Assembly: GCA_903813345.2 (NCBI GenBank)
Contig: CAIIXF020000007.1
Coordinates: forward strand, 7,943,730-8,007,729
DNA length: 64,000 nucleotides
DNA from: Owenia fusiformis
Lineage: Eukaryota > Annelida > Polychaeta > Sabellida > Oweniidae
Reading direction: 5' to 3'
Shown piece after piece: positions 11,545-23,597 of the stretch (positions are counted from its first letter, which is position 1; each line of letters opens with the position of its first letter). The translations under genes and the position numbers were made by a program. The notes below the pieces were generated by a model. That model had not been told where the DNA came from and ran no database searches. It saw only the letters and a list, made by a program, of their open reading frames with translations.

Positions 11545-12364
11545 TATAGCTAGTTTACTGGATATTGTATCGAACTAATTGAAGTTTTAGTGAGAAAAAC
11601 ATAGATAGGGTGAGTGAAAAAATCTGCAAATTGATCCTTGCATTTTTTGACTCACCCTGTATGTGTATAAACTATGTATACACACTGAAAGGTGATGATC
11701 GTTTATTTCTTCATAAAATCATCAGTTAATGATGTCATGGAAAAATATGTGATAACTTTGCCTTTATTAGACTCATCATTGTGTGAACAGATGAATGAAT
11801 GAAAACCTGCCAAAATCCCCTGCATTTCTGTTGCTATTTATGCATTTATTAATCAACTCCACTAATTAATGTGCATGTATAGTGTACATGTATAAAGTAA
11901 GGTAGTCAAAGACAATGCGATACACTAGTCTTTTATCAAGTCTCTGGCCCCTGTATCTCTCAGTTTTCTTCAATATAGAATGCCTGTATTTCAGATAAAA
12001 GATGGGGGGGGGGGGGTACAGGGAATTGATGTTAGACTTTTTTAATGCTTATTAGTAACTTAGTAATACTAACTAACTTAAAATAGGAAAACCTCATCAC
12101 CTTCAAAAAGCATCATTCAGTACTCAAACAGTATATGTTTACATTAATTATTTTTTCCTGATTTGTTTTTCAGGAAAAGTGATTTCATACTGAATAATAT
12201 GCTATTTAGCTCATTTATATATCGTTCCTATGATAAGACTAAAACCCATTTCTAAAATTGCCATATTGAAGCCATGAATCTCACAGTCTAGTGATCTCCC
12301 AGCCTTTCACTAACATGGTGCAAAATCCTAATTTTACCTGATCAAAGTATCTCAATACTTTTTG

Positions 12365-12735
12365 GCAGGGTGCAAATGTTTTCAACAGGGTGGGTGTAAT
12401 TTTCAAATTTTCAACAGGGTGGCATGTAATTTTCAAGAGGGTGGTGTGTAATTTTCAGATTTTCAACAGAGTGCCATGTAATTTTCAGATTTTCAACAGG
12501 GTGGCATGTAATTTTCAAGAGGGTGGTGTGTAGGGGGGCATGTAATTTTCAGATTTTCAACAGGGTGGCATGTAATTTTCAGATTTTCAACGGTGGCATG
12601 TAATTTTCAAGAGGGTGGTGTGTAGGGTGTCATGTAATTTTCAACAGGGTGGTGTGTAATTTTCAACAGGGTGGCATGTAATTTTCAAGAGTGGGTGTGT
12701 AATTTTCTAGAGGGTGGTGTGTCATTTTTTTCCAG
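12365..12735 (+). repeat. Imperfect tandem array of CAGGGTGGCATGTAATTTT
   Basis: Roughly 15 degenerate units of 20-36 bp built from CAGGGTGG, CATGTAATTTTCA and GATTTTCAA blocks in variable order. Non-coding. Confidence 0.75.
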
Positions 12736-13503
12736 TTGCTCTAATTCTTGGGAGATCACTCATGCTGTAGGATTATTTATTGTTATGTAGACTTTCTATT
12801 ATTATTTTGCAGTCTGAATTGATACAGTTAAAGTGTAGTGTAAAACATATTGAATTCTTGAAGATTTGTAAAACATGCTAATTTTAAGTTTATGGATTAA
12901 ATTCTGAAATACTTTGTTTAGAATGAAGCAGTGTAACACATACATGTCAGAAATTTGGTTCCTGAAAAATTGCATGCATGAATTCAACATGGTTTACATT
13001 AGTGTACATTTATAGTGCATTGTAAACTCTCCAATGGAGGATCCATAGAGGATTTTTTAGTGCAAATGCATATACTACTGTTAGGGACATTTTACAATGG
13101 GCTATAGAGTATACTATAGACCATATACACTTGTCTTAAATTATGCCAAATCAAAATAAAGGTATGATCATTATGATGTGGTCGCCAGGGTACATATTAT
13201 ATTATAATTTGCAATTATACGAAATAAAAAATGTACATCCATCCCAGAATGCATCATTGTGTCATGTTGCCATGCCAACCTGTAAAATTGCAACCATCTG
13301 ATTCTGTTTCTTCACATATTTGAGTGGACATCAAGATTATAATTGAGTTGTATAGATACTTAGAGATATTACATACGATACAAGAGTTCCTCTAACATCT
13401 GAGTGCAGAATTTCTTCCAAACAGCTAGAGTTATTGTTAATTGAAGTATTCCCATGTGTGAACATTTTGGCTCTTTTATGTTACAAAAGCATTAGGAAAT
13501 AAG

Positions 13504-13640
13504 GCAATACCATGCAAAATGACACCACCTGCATTTGTTACAGACACCAACCACCGAACACTGACCTTTAAAAACACCAACCATTGAACATCGCCCACAA
13601 AAAGTTGGAGACTTTAACTTAACATAAAATGACTTTACAA
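13504..13640 (-). repeat. Family G repeat, copy 2
   Basis: Shares GGCAATACCATGCAAAATG, CACCTGC-ATTTGTTACAGACACC and CACAAAAAGTTGGAGAC with other copies, inverted relative to the copy at 10051. Confidence 0.6.
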
Positions 13641-15854
13641 TAAATTGGGAATGCTTCCAATACTGTACACCAGGTTTTTGTTTGAAAGCACAATGTCTAG
13701 CAAATATAGATGGAGTGAGTGGCTTACCTCACCATCAATGTAGTATTATTAGTATGATAAATCACATCAAAACATATATGACAGAAATATATATTTATCA
13801 ACCTTATATATACTGTATTTCATGTTGTGGATAGATATTTGTAGATGATGATGAAAGCTCCAACAATATATATTGGCTAGATTTGAGAGAGTTCATGCAT
13901 AGCATTACCCATTTTGGTCCATGTCCTCAACTGCTATTTATTCAAAATGGCCAGTTTTGAGAGTCCCAGCCCCACGGTTCCAGCATATATTCAGCTAGGC
14001 TGTTTTTCCAATATTATACCATCAGGGTGTAACCCAGATTTTGGAATTGGAAGGGTCTTTTGTATGAAAGATAGGAGGACAGGCTAATTTTACCAGATAT
14101 TAGAAATTGAAAATATAATCTGTGCACAATCTGTGCAGTGCAGAGGGAAATTAGGCTACAGACCATCCACTTGTTTCCATTTAAATTCGCCGAGACTCAC
14201 ATTATTTGTTAGTTTCTTGTGCAAAGATCATCTCTGAAATTTTAAAACTGCAAAACAAGGGACACACGTTTACCTGCATTCTTTGGTGTTGAGGATATTT
14301 CTTATCAGAACATATACCGGTGTGAAAGAAATGATGGTCCCCCCTTTTCAGTGTATAAGATAATAAGGGAAAGAGCACAAAGACTGGTCACCTTATAAAT
14401 CAATGGAGAGTAGGACCATAAATTAATAGGACCTCCTACCCTTTTACACCGGTACAATACGTGACATCTATATTTGAGAATCAATTTTTACATTGTAGAA
14501 AACAAATTAAGAGAATAGGCTAAAACGTACAGGCGGCAGAATCCCCTGATTTGATACTTCTAGCATTGGATTTAATTCGTTGAATGATTATCCAAACTAA
14601 ATTTCAAGAACACAAAATATGATTCACCTTAACAGGCTTTCTAATAGTTCCAGGTCGTACAATAAGTTCGCGAAAAAATGCGGAAAATTATTACAATAGT
14701 ATTACAGTTTTAAATACAAGTTTACGCATTCTGTGAGATTTGTACTTATTTTTCAATAAATGAATATTAAGTTTAAATCAAGAAGTTTTTTCTGGGTCAC
14801 CGCGAATGACATGATTTCCTCGTGTCTCTTCAGTTGTTAGTATTTTCAACTTGTGTTTTAACAGATTGGAATGAAATTGTAGAACACTTCGATCATAATC
14901 TAGTTTTTGCTCATTAATAATATTAGATAATGGAAGTGATAGAACTAGATCATCCCCAGTGCATCCCCGGGCTGTTATTATTGCATAATATGAAATGAAG
15001 ATTAAACAATTGAACCGTCATTAGCACTTTATTGTATATTACAGATAAAATGTCACAATATCACTACAATTATAATATCATTTCGGCAATATTTAAACGA
15101 TGTTTTAGAATTTGTGGCAATTTCTACGCAGTATATTGACTGTGAACTTGGTGTCTGTCTGTTTCATTTTCTTCTGCATTTTTGCATTTTTAAAACATGA
15201 ACATCAAACCATATCACTGAGGAGTAACCAATGCAACATATTATCTGGCAGTTAATAACCCTAGATAATACTTAATTCCTTAATTCCTAAACCTATTATT
15301 TCAGGAGATTGTTGGAAAATGATCTAAATCAGAAAATTATGTTTCCATGATATTATATAACTCTGTCCTACATGGTCAAAGTATGCACTGGGCGAATATT
15401 TGGACGTTTACAGTAAAGCAACAATATATATAAGAATAAATACATGTATGTATGTATTTCGTACGTACCCTTTGCATGGGTTCGACTTCGCTACTAACTT
15501 CGTCGGTAGTTTATAACAAGATTCTGCGCGCAGGGTTGATGAAGTCATATACAACTTTCCGACTTTGAGAACTCAAAATAATTATTTTATCTCTAACAAA
15601 AACTGAAAAGGAAGAAAATATCGTCGAATATCGACTTCCAAAATGAAATAAAGTAAATGGTGTAACTGTACGATGTTTCACATTGGCCCATCATCATTCT
15701 GTTTTGTGATTAAGAATAGTTTCTGTAGTATCTAATTGTAAAACATTATTTTCATTTTCTGAAAAGCATAAAGTTTTGTCTTAGTATAGAAGTGTCCTGG
15801 GTATTTCTGTAAACGTCCAAACGTCCTGGGTCAAAAGACCGTGATCACCGTGGT

Positions 15855-16125
15855 GATGTTCAGGGGCGGATCTGGGAATCAACAAGGGGGGGGGGCAAAT
15901 TTCAAGTCAGAGAAAAAAACGTCCGCGCTTGGGCCCCTAAAACCCAAAAGTGGGCCCATATTTTGAAATTTTGAGGCCCATTTTCTTCAAAATGTGGCCT
16001 GAAATTAAAAAATAAGGCCTTAAAAGGCCCAATAATAACCAAAAAGGCCCACTTTTTGGGGCCTGAAGGCCTTTTTTGGCCCAAAATTTTTTTGGGCCCA
16101 ATTTTTTCCGCCAACATTGTTGGAG
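15855..16125 (+). repeat. Low-complexity GGCCCA/AAATTTT block
   Basis: Starts with CAGGGGCGGATCTGGGAATC and a G10 run, then repeats of GGCCCA, GGCCTT and AAATTT. The head resembles family C starts in other animals, but the body is too degenerate to classify. Its open frames are composition artefacts. Confidence 0.5.
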
Positions 16126-16711
16126 CAACTAAAACCTTGTGAATCAAGATGATAGTGACATTCGATCTTGCTAAAGCAAATTGAAGCATTAATTGATTAA
16201 TTGTGAATCTAATTATCCTAGAGATTATAGGACTTGTTTGTCAGCGTAATTACACTGTACCCATGCAAGAATGCTCGTCTTGGTTTAAATTCTACCCATT
16301 TTCCCTATCATTTGATAAAATTGTAAAGTTCGCTGCCCTATTTTAATCATGTTTTAGTGTTTACTAGATGCCCATTATTTTTTTCTTTTTCATTTCACTC
16401 CCTTATCTGTATATCTCATTTTGAAAATGTGACCAGAAGCGTATTTTCTTCAAAGGTAGATCAACTTATAAGTGCCCACTATACACATCTAGAATCAAAA
16501 GTTTCAAAGAGCAGACCTAGATCAAAAGTAAGTTGACCATTGTGGGATCCACAGCCTTTACTATCCTTTTGGAATAGTTCTCTCAAAAACGTTAGGTAAA
16601 GAGGGACTCTGATAAATCAGAATGTAAGTTGACTATTCCAACTGGAGTTGAGTGCAGAAAAGCAGTCGGAAGCGAAGTGAAGCAACCAGAAGCAGAGAAG
16701 CAGAAGGAAGC

Positions 16712-16790
16712 ATGCGGTTGCCGTTATTAACAACTCTTCTGTCTCTCGTGTTGTTACTAGTGGCGGTACATCACGTCTATGAAGTACAAT
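16712..16790 (+). CDS. Unknown secreted protein, exon 1 (signal peptide)
   Basis: ATG preceded by GGAAGC; encodes 26 residues and one base (phase 1), donor gtaagt. Signal peptide with 12 consecutive apolar or small residues. Too short for ORF calling. Confidence 0.85.
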
Positions 16791-19537
16791 GTAAGTGACG
16801 AAATATGTTTATTTGGAAATACTGAAAGATATTTGAGTTTCGTGAAGTTTAATATTTGCCATATTTAGACGTATGACCAATTCTCTGTAAAAATCACAAA
16901 AAAACTAGACCAAGAACAGGCATGGCCATCAGGAGGCCATCACTTTTAAGCTTAGTTCACACCAACGGCGCGCCATCAAAGCGCCGTTGGTGTGAACGTA
17001 GCTTTAAAAGATTCTCTTTCCGAATTTTCAACACAGACCACATATTAATATGTGGAACATGTATGCTTTCAGCTTCAGCAGCCTTAGTACTAAAAGGTTT
17101 ATTCTACGGGACACAGGCTACTACCCTAGGCTTGAGTTTAGCCAGTTGGGCTAGTCATGGATGCTCGTACTATCCCTCAATATGTGACCTTCAGGTAATA
17201 TTGTTATGATGGAACGCTGTATTAAATGATGTAACGTAATATAACAAGATAACCTAAAAAATATTTGTAAAATAACATAACATAATAATGTTGAAAACTA
17301 AACTGATCGAGTATTCTGAATTGGATAAAATCAATGATCTATTTATTTTTGTAAAAGACCTTTAATTTTTTATTTCAAACATGGCCGCCATTTCTTGGGG
17401 ACTTGATCTAAATTTTGATCCCACTCTCATGGGTTTAGTTAGCCCCTGGTGTGTTGATTGGAAACCTCACAATTACATTAAAGTCCATGGTATTGTTCAA
17501 GGCCAAATCGTAAGAGAATGAAATTAAAATAAGCTAAAAATGCTTCATCTCAGAATGGCACATGTCTTAAGTCCTTCAATCACAACATCACACGTTAAGA
17601 ATTCACTGTTCTATTCACATCTTTCATTTGTCAAATTGTATTGGCTCGAAAGCCTCAAAATTATTTGTTTCCAGCGTGAAATCGACACCCTCACCCCACG
17701 AGTGGAAGCAATAGCAGCTAATCTCAATACTGACGCTGAAAGGTTGAAACAAATGGATGGTGTGAACACAGACCTCTACAATACTCTCACCACAGCAAAT
17801 GGCAAAAATGAACGTATCGTAGGCAAACTTGAGATGATCCGGGAATACTCTGCTGATATCGTAGTTGTAAGTGTATTCTCTACCCTGTAGGGGGAGAGGG
17901 AGGGTATCAGATTTGTATTTTCATATTTAATTTAAAGAAATAAAGAATGTTTGTATTCTCACGCAAATTGTAATAATTGTTCATTTTTAGTTACTCAAGG
18001 AAGTTGCAGGGGTATCTGTGACAACTATAGACCCTGAACAAATGGAAACTGATGTCAATGCGATTACTACAAACATCCAAGGTGTCAAGGCTCAGATAAA
18101 GTATGTATCCGTACTTACTACTCGTACATTAACCGCGAAAATGATGAATTTAAGGACTCATGCACCTTCATTGCTACCGTGCCTTCTCTCTCTCGTTGAT
18201 GAATATCCGATTCTGAGATGTTTCTGAGACTTATACTTAAAGTTGTCAAATAAAGGCCTGTCTTAATAAAATATGTCAAAGTGAAATTGTTAAAAGATTT
18301 TGAGAAGATATTTAACTCTAACCTAAATAACTCCATTTCCATAGATATATGAACTAAATCAGCACATAGAATTCATTGGCATTTACTCCTAGTTTAGAAA
18401 AAGTTCTCATTTTGTACAGATAATTTTAACAGTTTACAATGACCTCCTCAGGAATTTTCTCAACATGATGCCTATTCCGACTAACTTTACCTTATTTGGT
18501 TAAAATATCTCAATAATCCAAAACCTTTGAAATTTCAACTGCTTGGGGTGTTATTTTCAACACCGTGCAACACCAGACTGTTCTGATAATTGGAGATCAC
18601 TGGTTTAGTTGCTTATAATACTGTTTTCGTAATATTATGCAGGGCTTTGGAGGAGAGTATGAAGATGCACAGCTATATGCACGGGGCTTTCTTGGCTGTT
18701 GAAATCCTACCAAAGACTCTCTACTTCGCCAATAATGCATACAATCATTATAAGTGGAGAAAAAGCATGAGAAATATTGATACCACCAACTTTCAACGGC
18801 AAAAAATCCAAAAGATCTATGAAGCTCATTCGACCACTGGTCAAAAATTAAGTCGCATGGACATCTACTTGAAAGCAAACCCAAGAATCGCAAAAGCCTT
18901 GAAGGTCGCTGCATATGGAGTCGGATTTCTCTTGAATGGCATTGTTTTGTACTTTGATATCTCAACAGCGAAGGCATCTAGGGATAGCCTAAAAATTGTC
19001 CGAGATGATTTGAATAATATCATAGCAGACAGCGCTGCCACTCAAACTACACTAACAGAGAATATCGCCACCGAGATCGAAGCCGCGGCTGAAATGGAAG
19101 TCAGCTACGAGCAAATAAAAGAAGGGTTCGTAAACGGCAGCGACTTCACGAACCAGTTGAATGATTATTCAGACTCTGTATATGACGAAAGTCTCGCCGA
19201 CATCCCTCAATATACCGACGAAAACGTGAACAAAGAAAACCTGGTTGCAAGTCAGAACGAGTATATTGACTGGCTCATTGCGCAAGAGACAAATCTTCAA
19301 GGATTCTTTAACCGCATGAAAGCCGTGGAGTCCATCCTAAAAATGGTTGCGTTACCAACAGCCCCGATGATGGCATTCCAGTTGGTCATGATAGGCCAAT
19401 CACACGATCCAACCATCACTTTAGAGATCGTTCTTGATGTCATCGCTGATGCCAAACCCGAAGTCACCTTCTGGCCAGATTTTGACATGACTGCCTTTCA
19501 ACCAACGCAGCATGATCTCAGACCATATAGAGTGTGA
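16712..19537 (+). CDS. Secreted helix-rich protein of unrecognised family (465 aa, 5 exons)
   Basis: Joined exons 16712-16790, 17073-17194, 17675-17866, 17991-18100 and 18643-19537 give 1398 nt, a complete 465-residue reading frame. The start is the only ATG in a good position, giving a classic signal peptide (MRLPLLTTLLSLVLLLVAV). Residues 28-53 are a second apolar stretch (SAALVLKGLFYGTQA...), followed by CSYYPSICDLQ with the only obvious cysteine pair. Residues 68-167 look like amphipathic helices (EIDTLTPRVEAIAANLN type). Residues about 255-272 form a hydrophobic segment (ALKVAAYGVGFLLNGIVLYF), flanked by long charged helices. The C-terminus is RPYRV. A helix bundle with a mid-chain apolar segment occurs in several membrane-interacting families, but I recognise no family and assign no function. 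All splice sites are GT-AG and a poly(A) signal follows. Confidence 0.85.
16942..17010. repeat. Inverted repeat with 16-bp perfect inner stem
   Basis: Inner arms TTCACACCAACGGCGC (16956-16971) and its exact complement (16981-16996) around a 9-nt loop; imperfect outer arms extend to about 30 bp. It lies in intron 1 of the unknown secreted-protein gene, 62 bp before the exon 2 acceptor. Confidence 0.85.
17073..17194 (+). CDS. Unknown secreted protein, exon 2
   Basis: Acceptor gctttcag at 17071-17072, donor gtaata; phase 1 in, 0 out. A second in-phase AG 6 nt downstream (exon start 17079) would drop two residues. Encodes an apolar stretch and the Cys pair HGCSYYPSICDLQ. Confidence 0.82.
17675..17866 (+). 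CDS. Unknown secreted protein, exon 3
   Basis: Acceptor tttccag, donor gtaagt; 64 codons, phase 0 to 0. Encodes a helical, heptad-like stretch from REIDTLTPRV to SADIVV. Confidence 0.85.
17991..18100 (+). CDS. Unknown secreted protein, exon 4
   Basis: Acceptor atttttag, donor gtatgt; phase 0 to 2. Encodes LLKEVAGVSVTTIDPEQ to GVKAQI. Confidence 0.82.
18643..19537 (+). CDS. Unknown secreted protein, terminal exon
   Basis: Acceptor attatgcag; one base completes Lys168, then the frame is open to TGA at 19535-19537. Contains the hydrophobic segment, a long acidic helical region (TEIEAAAEMEVSYEQ) and the C-terminus HDLRPYRV. Confidence 0.88.
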
Positions 19538-19555
19538 ATACCAAAATGTAATTAG

Positions 19556-19561
19556 AATAAA
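19556..19561 (+). terminator. AATAAA poly(A) signal
   Basis: Lies 18 nt after the TGA stop of the unknown secreted-protein gene; the only canonical signal close to a gene end in this window. Confidence 0.7.
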
Positions 19562-21289
19562 TCTTCTGCATGTAAAAGCAATTAAGTTTTCTTAGTATGT
19601 GTAAGCTTCATATTTTCTCGCCCTCGCATTTTGTCGATATCTTCCCGATAGAAGATGTTTAATGAATGTGTTTATGTTTCTACGTCTCCTATTCCCTAAA
19701 CACACTCCCCTCCATAAGTTTGACAACCTGATTTCCGGAAATCATTTTGATCACTTATCAAAGCCTATTCATCTTTGGCGATTAAAAAAACTATTTTAAT
19801 TACAGAACAAAACTAAGATTCGACAATTGACAGGCTTTATAAGCTTTTTAATGAAAACTTCCGATTACGAAACTTTTAAGCGGGAGTGTATATTTCTTAT
19901 TTCTGATATAAGGGAGCCAATGCGTGCCCTATTTTGAATTTGAAATTCCCTTAAAGTGGCAGCAAAGAATAGAGGGTGTATATTTGCTTTTAAAAAGCGC
20001 CAAATTAGTTCCTGAAAACACAGAATGAAATTCACAACTGTGAATTGTTGAAAACAGACTTTCGTATTGCAAATAATTTTCACCAAAACCAAAACGCTGG
20101 TATTGACGAGATAGTCTTGATAAAAATATTCTGACATTGAATATGTTGTCAATTTATTAAAGAAGAATATGTCACCGTCTCTCAACCCACTCATCCTTTT
20201 CTCTAAGTTGGGGTTTTCGACACTTTCCTGGTGACTTTTAGGGTAAAAAAGTTCACCTGCAGTTAGATTTTACTTAGTTCCTTATAAAATATAATCACCA
20301 AAACCTAGTCGAGGTCATAGATCTTTGAGCAAAATGGGATTTTAGTTCATTCTTTTCTTCTTTGTATTAATTGTTATCACCACATTTTTGGTTGTGAAAA
20401 CCGAAATAATTGTCTTATAAAACAAGTTCAGACTATATCAGAGTAATGCTTTTATCAGGTAGAAATATAGTATGTGGCAGTTTAAATGCCACGGCGGCAA
20501 ATATTAAAGCATACGGTTTGGCTACGGCTTGTTAAAAACTGGATACGCAGTAGACTTACGGTTGCCGTAGGAATTTGCCGATTTCAGGGAATTACGGTCG
20601 ACGTACGGTCGCCATAGGGGAAGTGTAACTGTATATTGAGATCCATTATATTTTGAGCATTTTAGATAGATTCTTGTTATATTGTACTGAGTTTAACTTT
20701 TTAAACGTTCGACAGACCTTCTCTTGATGTCTATAGATGTAAAAAGCTAACGCTAACGTATCTTACATATACTTCAGAATGCCTGCGTACATTTTCTATC
20801 AATATTTATAAATAAATAATTTTTAATCACTTATTTTATCGGTCAAGTCAAGTAACTTAGTCAACACTGGATATTCGTGGCGCAACAATTGAAGTAAACC
20901 TCTGGTTAATTATTTTCAATAAACCTATCAGCAAACGTGTTAGTGATAATTTTGATGTTCCGTTACATATTGGTGAAGCAATCTCGGGGATATGGCCTAC
21001 ATTTCTGAATTTCTACTATGTTCCTGTATACCCCTACTTCAAAAGAGATATGTTATTTGTCATTCTTCATTATGAGCCAACCATAAATGTATTTTTTCTT
21101 GTTTACATTCAGAATGAACTTTCTGTTTTCGAATATTGAAATATTGCATTTATTTTTTCATGATATGGAGCAAACAAATGCGTGTCAATTTACACTGTAA
21201 TATCCTACATACTTATATTTCAAGGGTGGTTTTGAAGAATAATCAAGAAAATCCATGTTTTCAAATGGACTCATCATTGTCAAAGAACG

Positions 21290-22125
21290 TAAATGAGGAT
21301 ATGCGGTTTGAAATGTTCAAGTTCTTACAATTCTTGGTTAAAACAAATATTTTGAAAGTTGTGATTTCGAATGTAATCTCCTACTCAATTGTTGATATTT
21401 GTGATTTTTTTCTTTCGGAATACACATTGCTAGATCAGAGAACCTTGCCTTGTTCGAGATGCACTAAAAGTGTATTGTTAATACTTGACGTCGTTCGGAT
21501 ATTTGGATGTGATTGACGTTTTCGTTAATCTCCTACCACTGTAACTTCCAACTTAATTTTTGAAAGCCAAATATCACACCGGAATAGCCTGACTACGGTA
21601 AAGTCAGATACCGTTGTCACAAATGGCGGACATATAACCGTCGCTTCAACTGCTTAATCACTTGGTCCTCATTTCTTGGGATTTCATCGTCGCTAATTCT
21701 GTGCATGCATTAAGCTCTTGTGTTAATGTATCATATGAAATGCCATTTCCGATAAAATTGGGTCGTGAATCGCCACAATAAAGCGTCTTCGATATCGTCA
21801 ATGACAACGGAATCTGAATTTGAGTAATTTAGAAAGACAACGGCATATGGTAATTACAATGTCCGTAGTCCCGTATCTCATTTCGATCGGTTGAATTAAA
21901 GACTTTGTTTCGATGGTAGAACATTATTAACTGTACAATGAGTATTAAGACACGTTGATGGATTGATGTTCCAAAAGAATTTAGTCTAGGTGCTCTATTA
22001 AACATACAGTTCATGAAAATCTAAGTGAAGCGACGGTTGTCCGCCATTTGTGACAACGGTATCTGCCTTTACCGTTGTCAAGCTATCCTGGGTGAATATG
22101 ATCGTCACGAATTGATATTTAAGTC
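21290..22125 (+). repeat. Dispersed repeat interrupted by a MITE (filled site)
   Basis: The parts 21290-21574 and 22095-22125 match, in inverted orientation, the uninterrupted copy near 25020-25285. Shared stretches include AAAAGTGTATTGTTAATACT, CGTCGTTCGGATATTTGG and AATCTCCTACCACTGTAACT. The match resumes after the MITE with AATATGATCG...GAATTGATATTTA. Confidence 0.75.
21575..22094. mobile_element. MITE with CAC termini and 5-bp target duplication (AATAT)
   Basis: A 520-bp element with terminal inverted repeats of about 65 bp. Left starts CACACCGGAATAGCCTGAC; the complement of the right end starts CACCCAGGATAGCTTGAC. Both then share GATACCGTTGTCACAAATGG-CGGACA. AATAT directly flanks both ends (21570-21574, 22095-22099). 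The paralogous repeat copy at 25139-25165 shows the empty site with a single AATAT. Five-bp duplications and CAC ends are known for Transib; the superfamily is not proven. Confidence 0.85.
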
Positions 22126-23597
22126 ACACGTTGATGCATACATCATGTGTGTACATTAACTGTCGAATACATGCCGACTTACATTTATATAAATATCCAA
22201 ATAAATAAATATCTCAAAGTGCTCCCCGGGAGTGGAAATTACGTCTTGTACAATCAAAATAATAGCGGGTGGTTTGAATTTTTGTTTGAGTTTATAGCTT
22301 ACATCAATAAATTAAAAAACATATCACCTCATTAAGAGGTACATGCAGATTTTGGCGATCTATCATTATAAAAGGGTAAATATTGTGCAAAAACAGGAGT
22401 TGACACGCTTACATTTGGAATTGAAATTTCCGACATAATTGTCGATTCATGTTAAAAGTCATGAAAACAAGGTTGAACATAAAACTTTGACCCAGTTACT
22501 GTATATTTAGCATGGGATCACTAAGGGAAATATTATCAATGACTTAAATCGTTAACAATGAATCGCATGAGTTTTCCCTATGAGAAAATAACATGGGAAA
22601 TATTGTTTTCCACTTTATCCAAAAAAGAATCCATTTAATAATTGATTTATTCAATGTTCTCTCTACTAGTTCCGTTTTTAGATGTTGGAAAGTTTATCTA
22701 GTCTTCCTTATTACCATGGGCTTTCAATAGATTGAATGCCCATGTTATTAATATTACTTATCCAGTGGATACTTAAGTGGAAGGAACGCGTACTAAATGA
22801 GTATCCATTCACTATTCGATGATATCAGAGAAAATGACCATATAGAAAGTCGTCCGTTTTCGACGACGAATTCTCATTGGCTCGGTGAGATCAAAGATTT
22901 ATTGGAAACTGAAAGAGTGAAGACGAAGCTCTCTTTTAAGAAGTGAAGTTGAACGAATGCAAAGGGTAAATTAATTACATTCTTTAATACCAAATGGGGT
23001 CCGACTTCCATGTTAGAGTCTCGGAACGGCATGTCGAATACCGGGGTTGAATACGTGACCTGCCATGCCACGAATTATGAAGGGGGTGGTCGTGTTCTAC
23101 TGTTTACATGATAATAGGAAAAGCCATTCTGAAACTCATCACCCCTTCTAGGAAGGAACTATTAATTTCATGATTTTTGATTTGAACCACATTATTCTTT
23201 AGTTTAAGTCAGTTGCGAGAATGTGAGCGTCGGAAGCTGAGATTTTTCGATGTTTAGATTTTTTGATTTTCCTACCTATGTTTACGTAAATATCATATGT
23301 ATGTTCCCCATTCGTTCATTCTTTTACTTTCTTTCCTATGTGTTTCCTACGTCTTGTACAAGAGAATTAAGCCAGCGCCTTGTCCAACTGTATCATAGTT
23401 TCAAAAGCAAGCATTATAGTATTTTTGACAGTGACAGCAAAAATAGAGATCGAGAGAATCTTATTTCTAAAAGCAAGCTAATGTTTCCCGAACAATCCTG
23501 ACTGTTCAACATTGAAAAAGGCATTGAAATATCTGAACAGATAATCTTATAAATCAAAAGAATGAATCACCCATACATCATATTGTCTTTCTAAAAG

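Larger units (their letters stand above)
11545..16711 (+). other. STK17 3' UTR and intergenic spacer
   Basis: No gene is supported. The STK17 3' UTR starts at 11545; an AATAAA at 13155-13160 is a possible but distant poly(A) signal. The spacer holds a degenerate tandem repeat (12365-12735), a family G copy and a purine/pyrimidine-biased low-complexity block (15855-16125). About 16620-16711 is probably the 5' UTR of the next gene. Confidence 0.5.
19538..23597 (+). other. Intergenic spacer between convergent genes
   Basis: After the short 3' UTR no coding region is supported on either strand. It contains a dispersed repeat interrupted by a MITE (21290-22125). The open frame on the minus strand at 19865-20194 has no homology or gene-like features. 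No clear poly(A) signal for the minus-strand gene was found just below 23598. Confidence 0.5.

Noticed and set aside
15902-16189. Two overlapping minus-strand ORFs rich in GPKK and LGPK
   Set aside because: Low-complexity GGCCCA/AAATTT sequence; no domain or splice evidence.
18597-18977. Minus-strand 126-aa ORF
   Set aside because: Antisense shadow of the terminal exon of the unknown secreted-protein gene.
19865-20194. 109-aa minus-strand ORF between the convergent genes
   Set aside because: No homology, no consistent splice context and no signal beyond a chance open frame.
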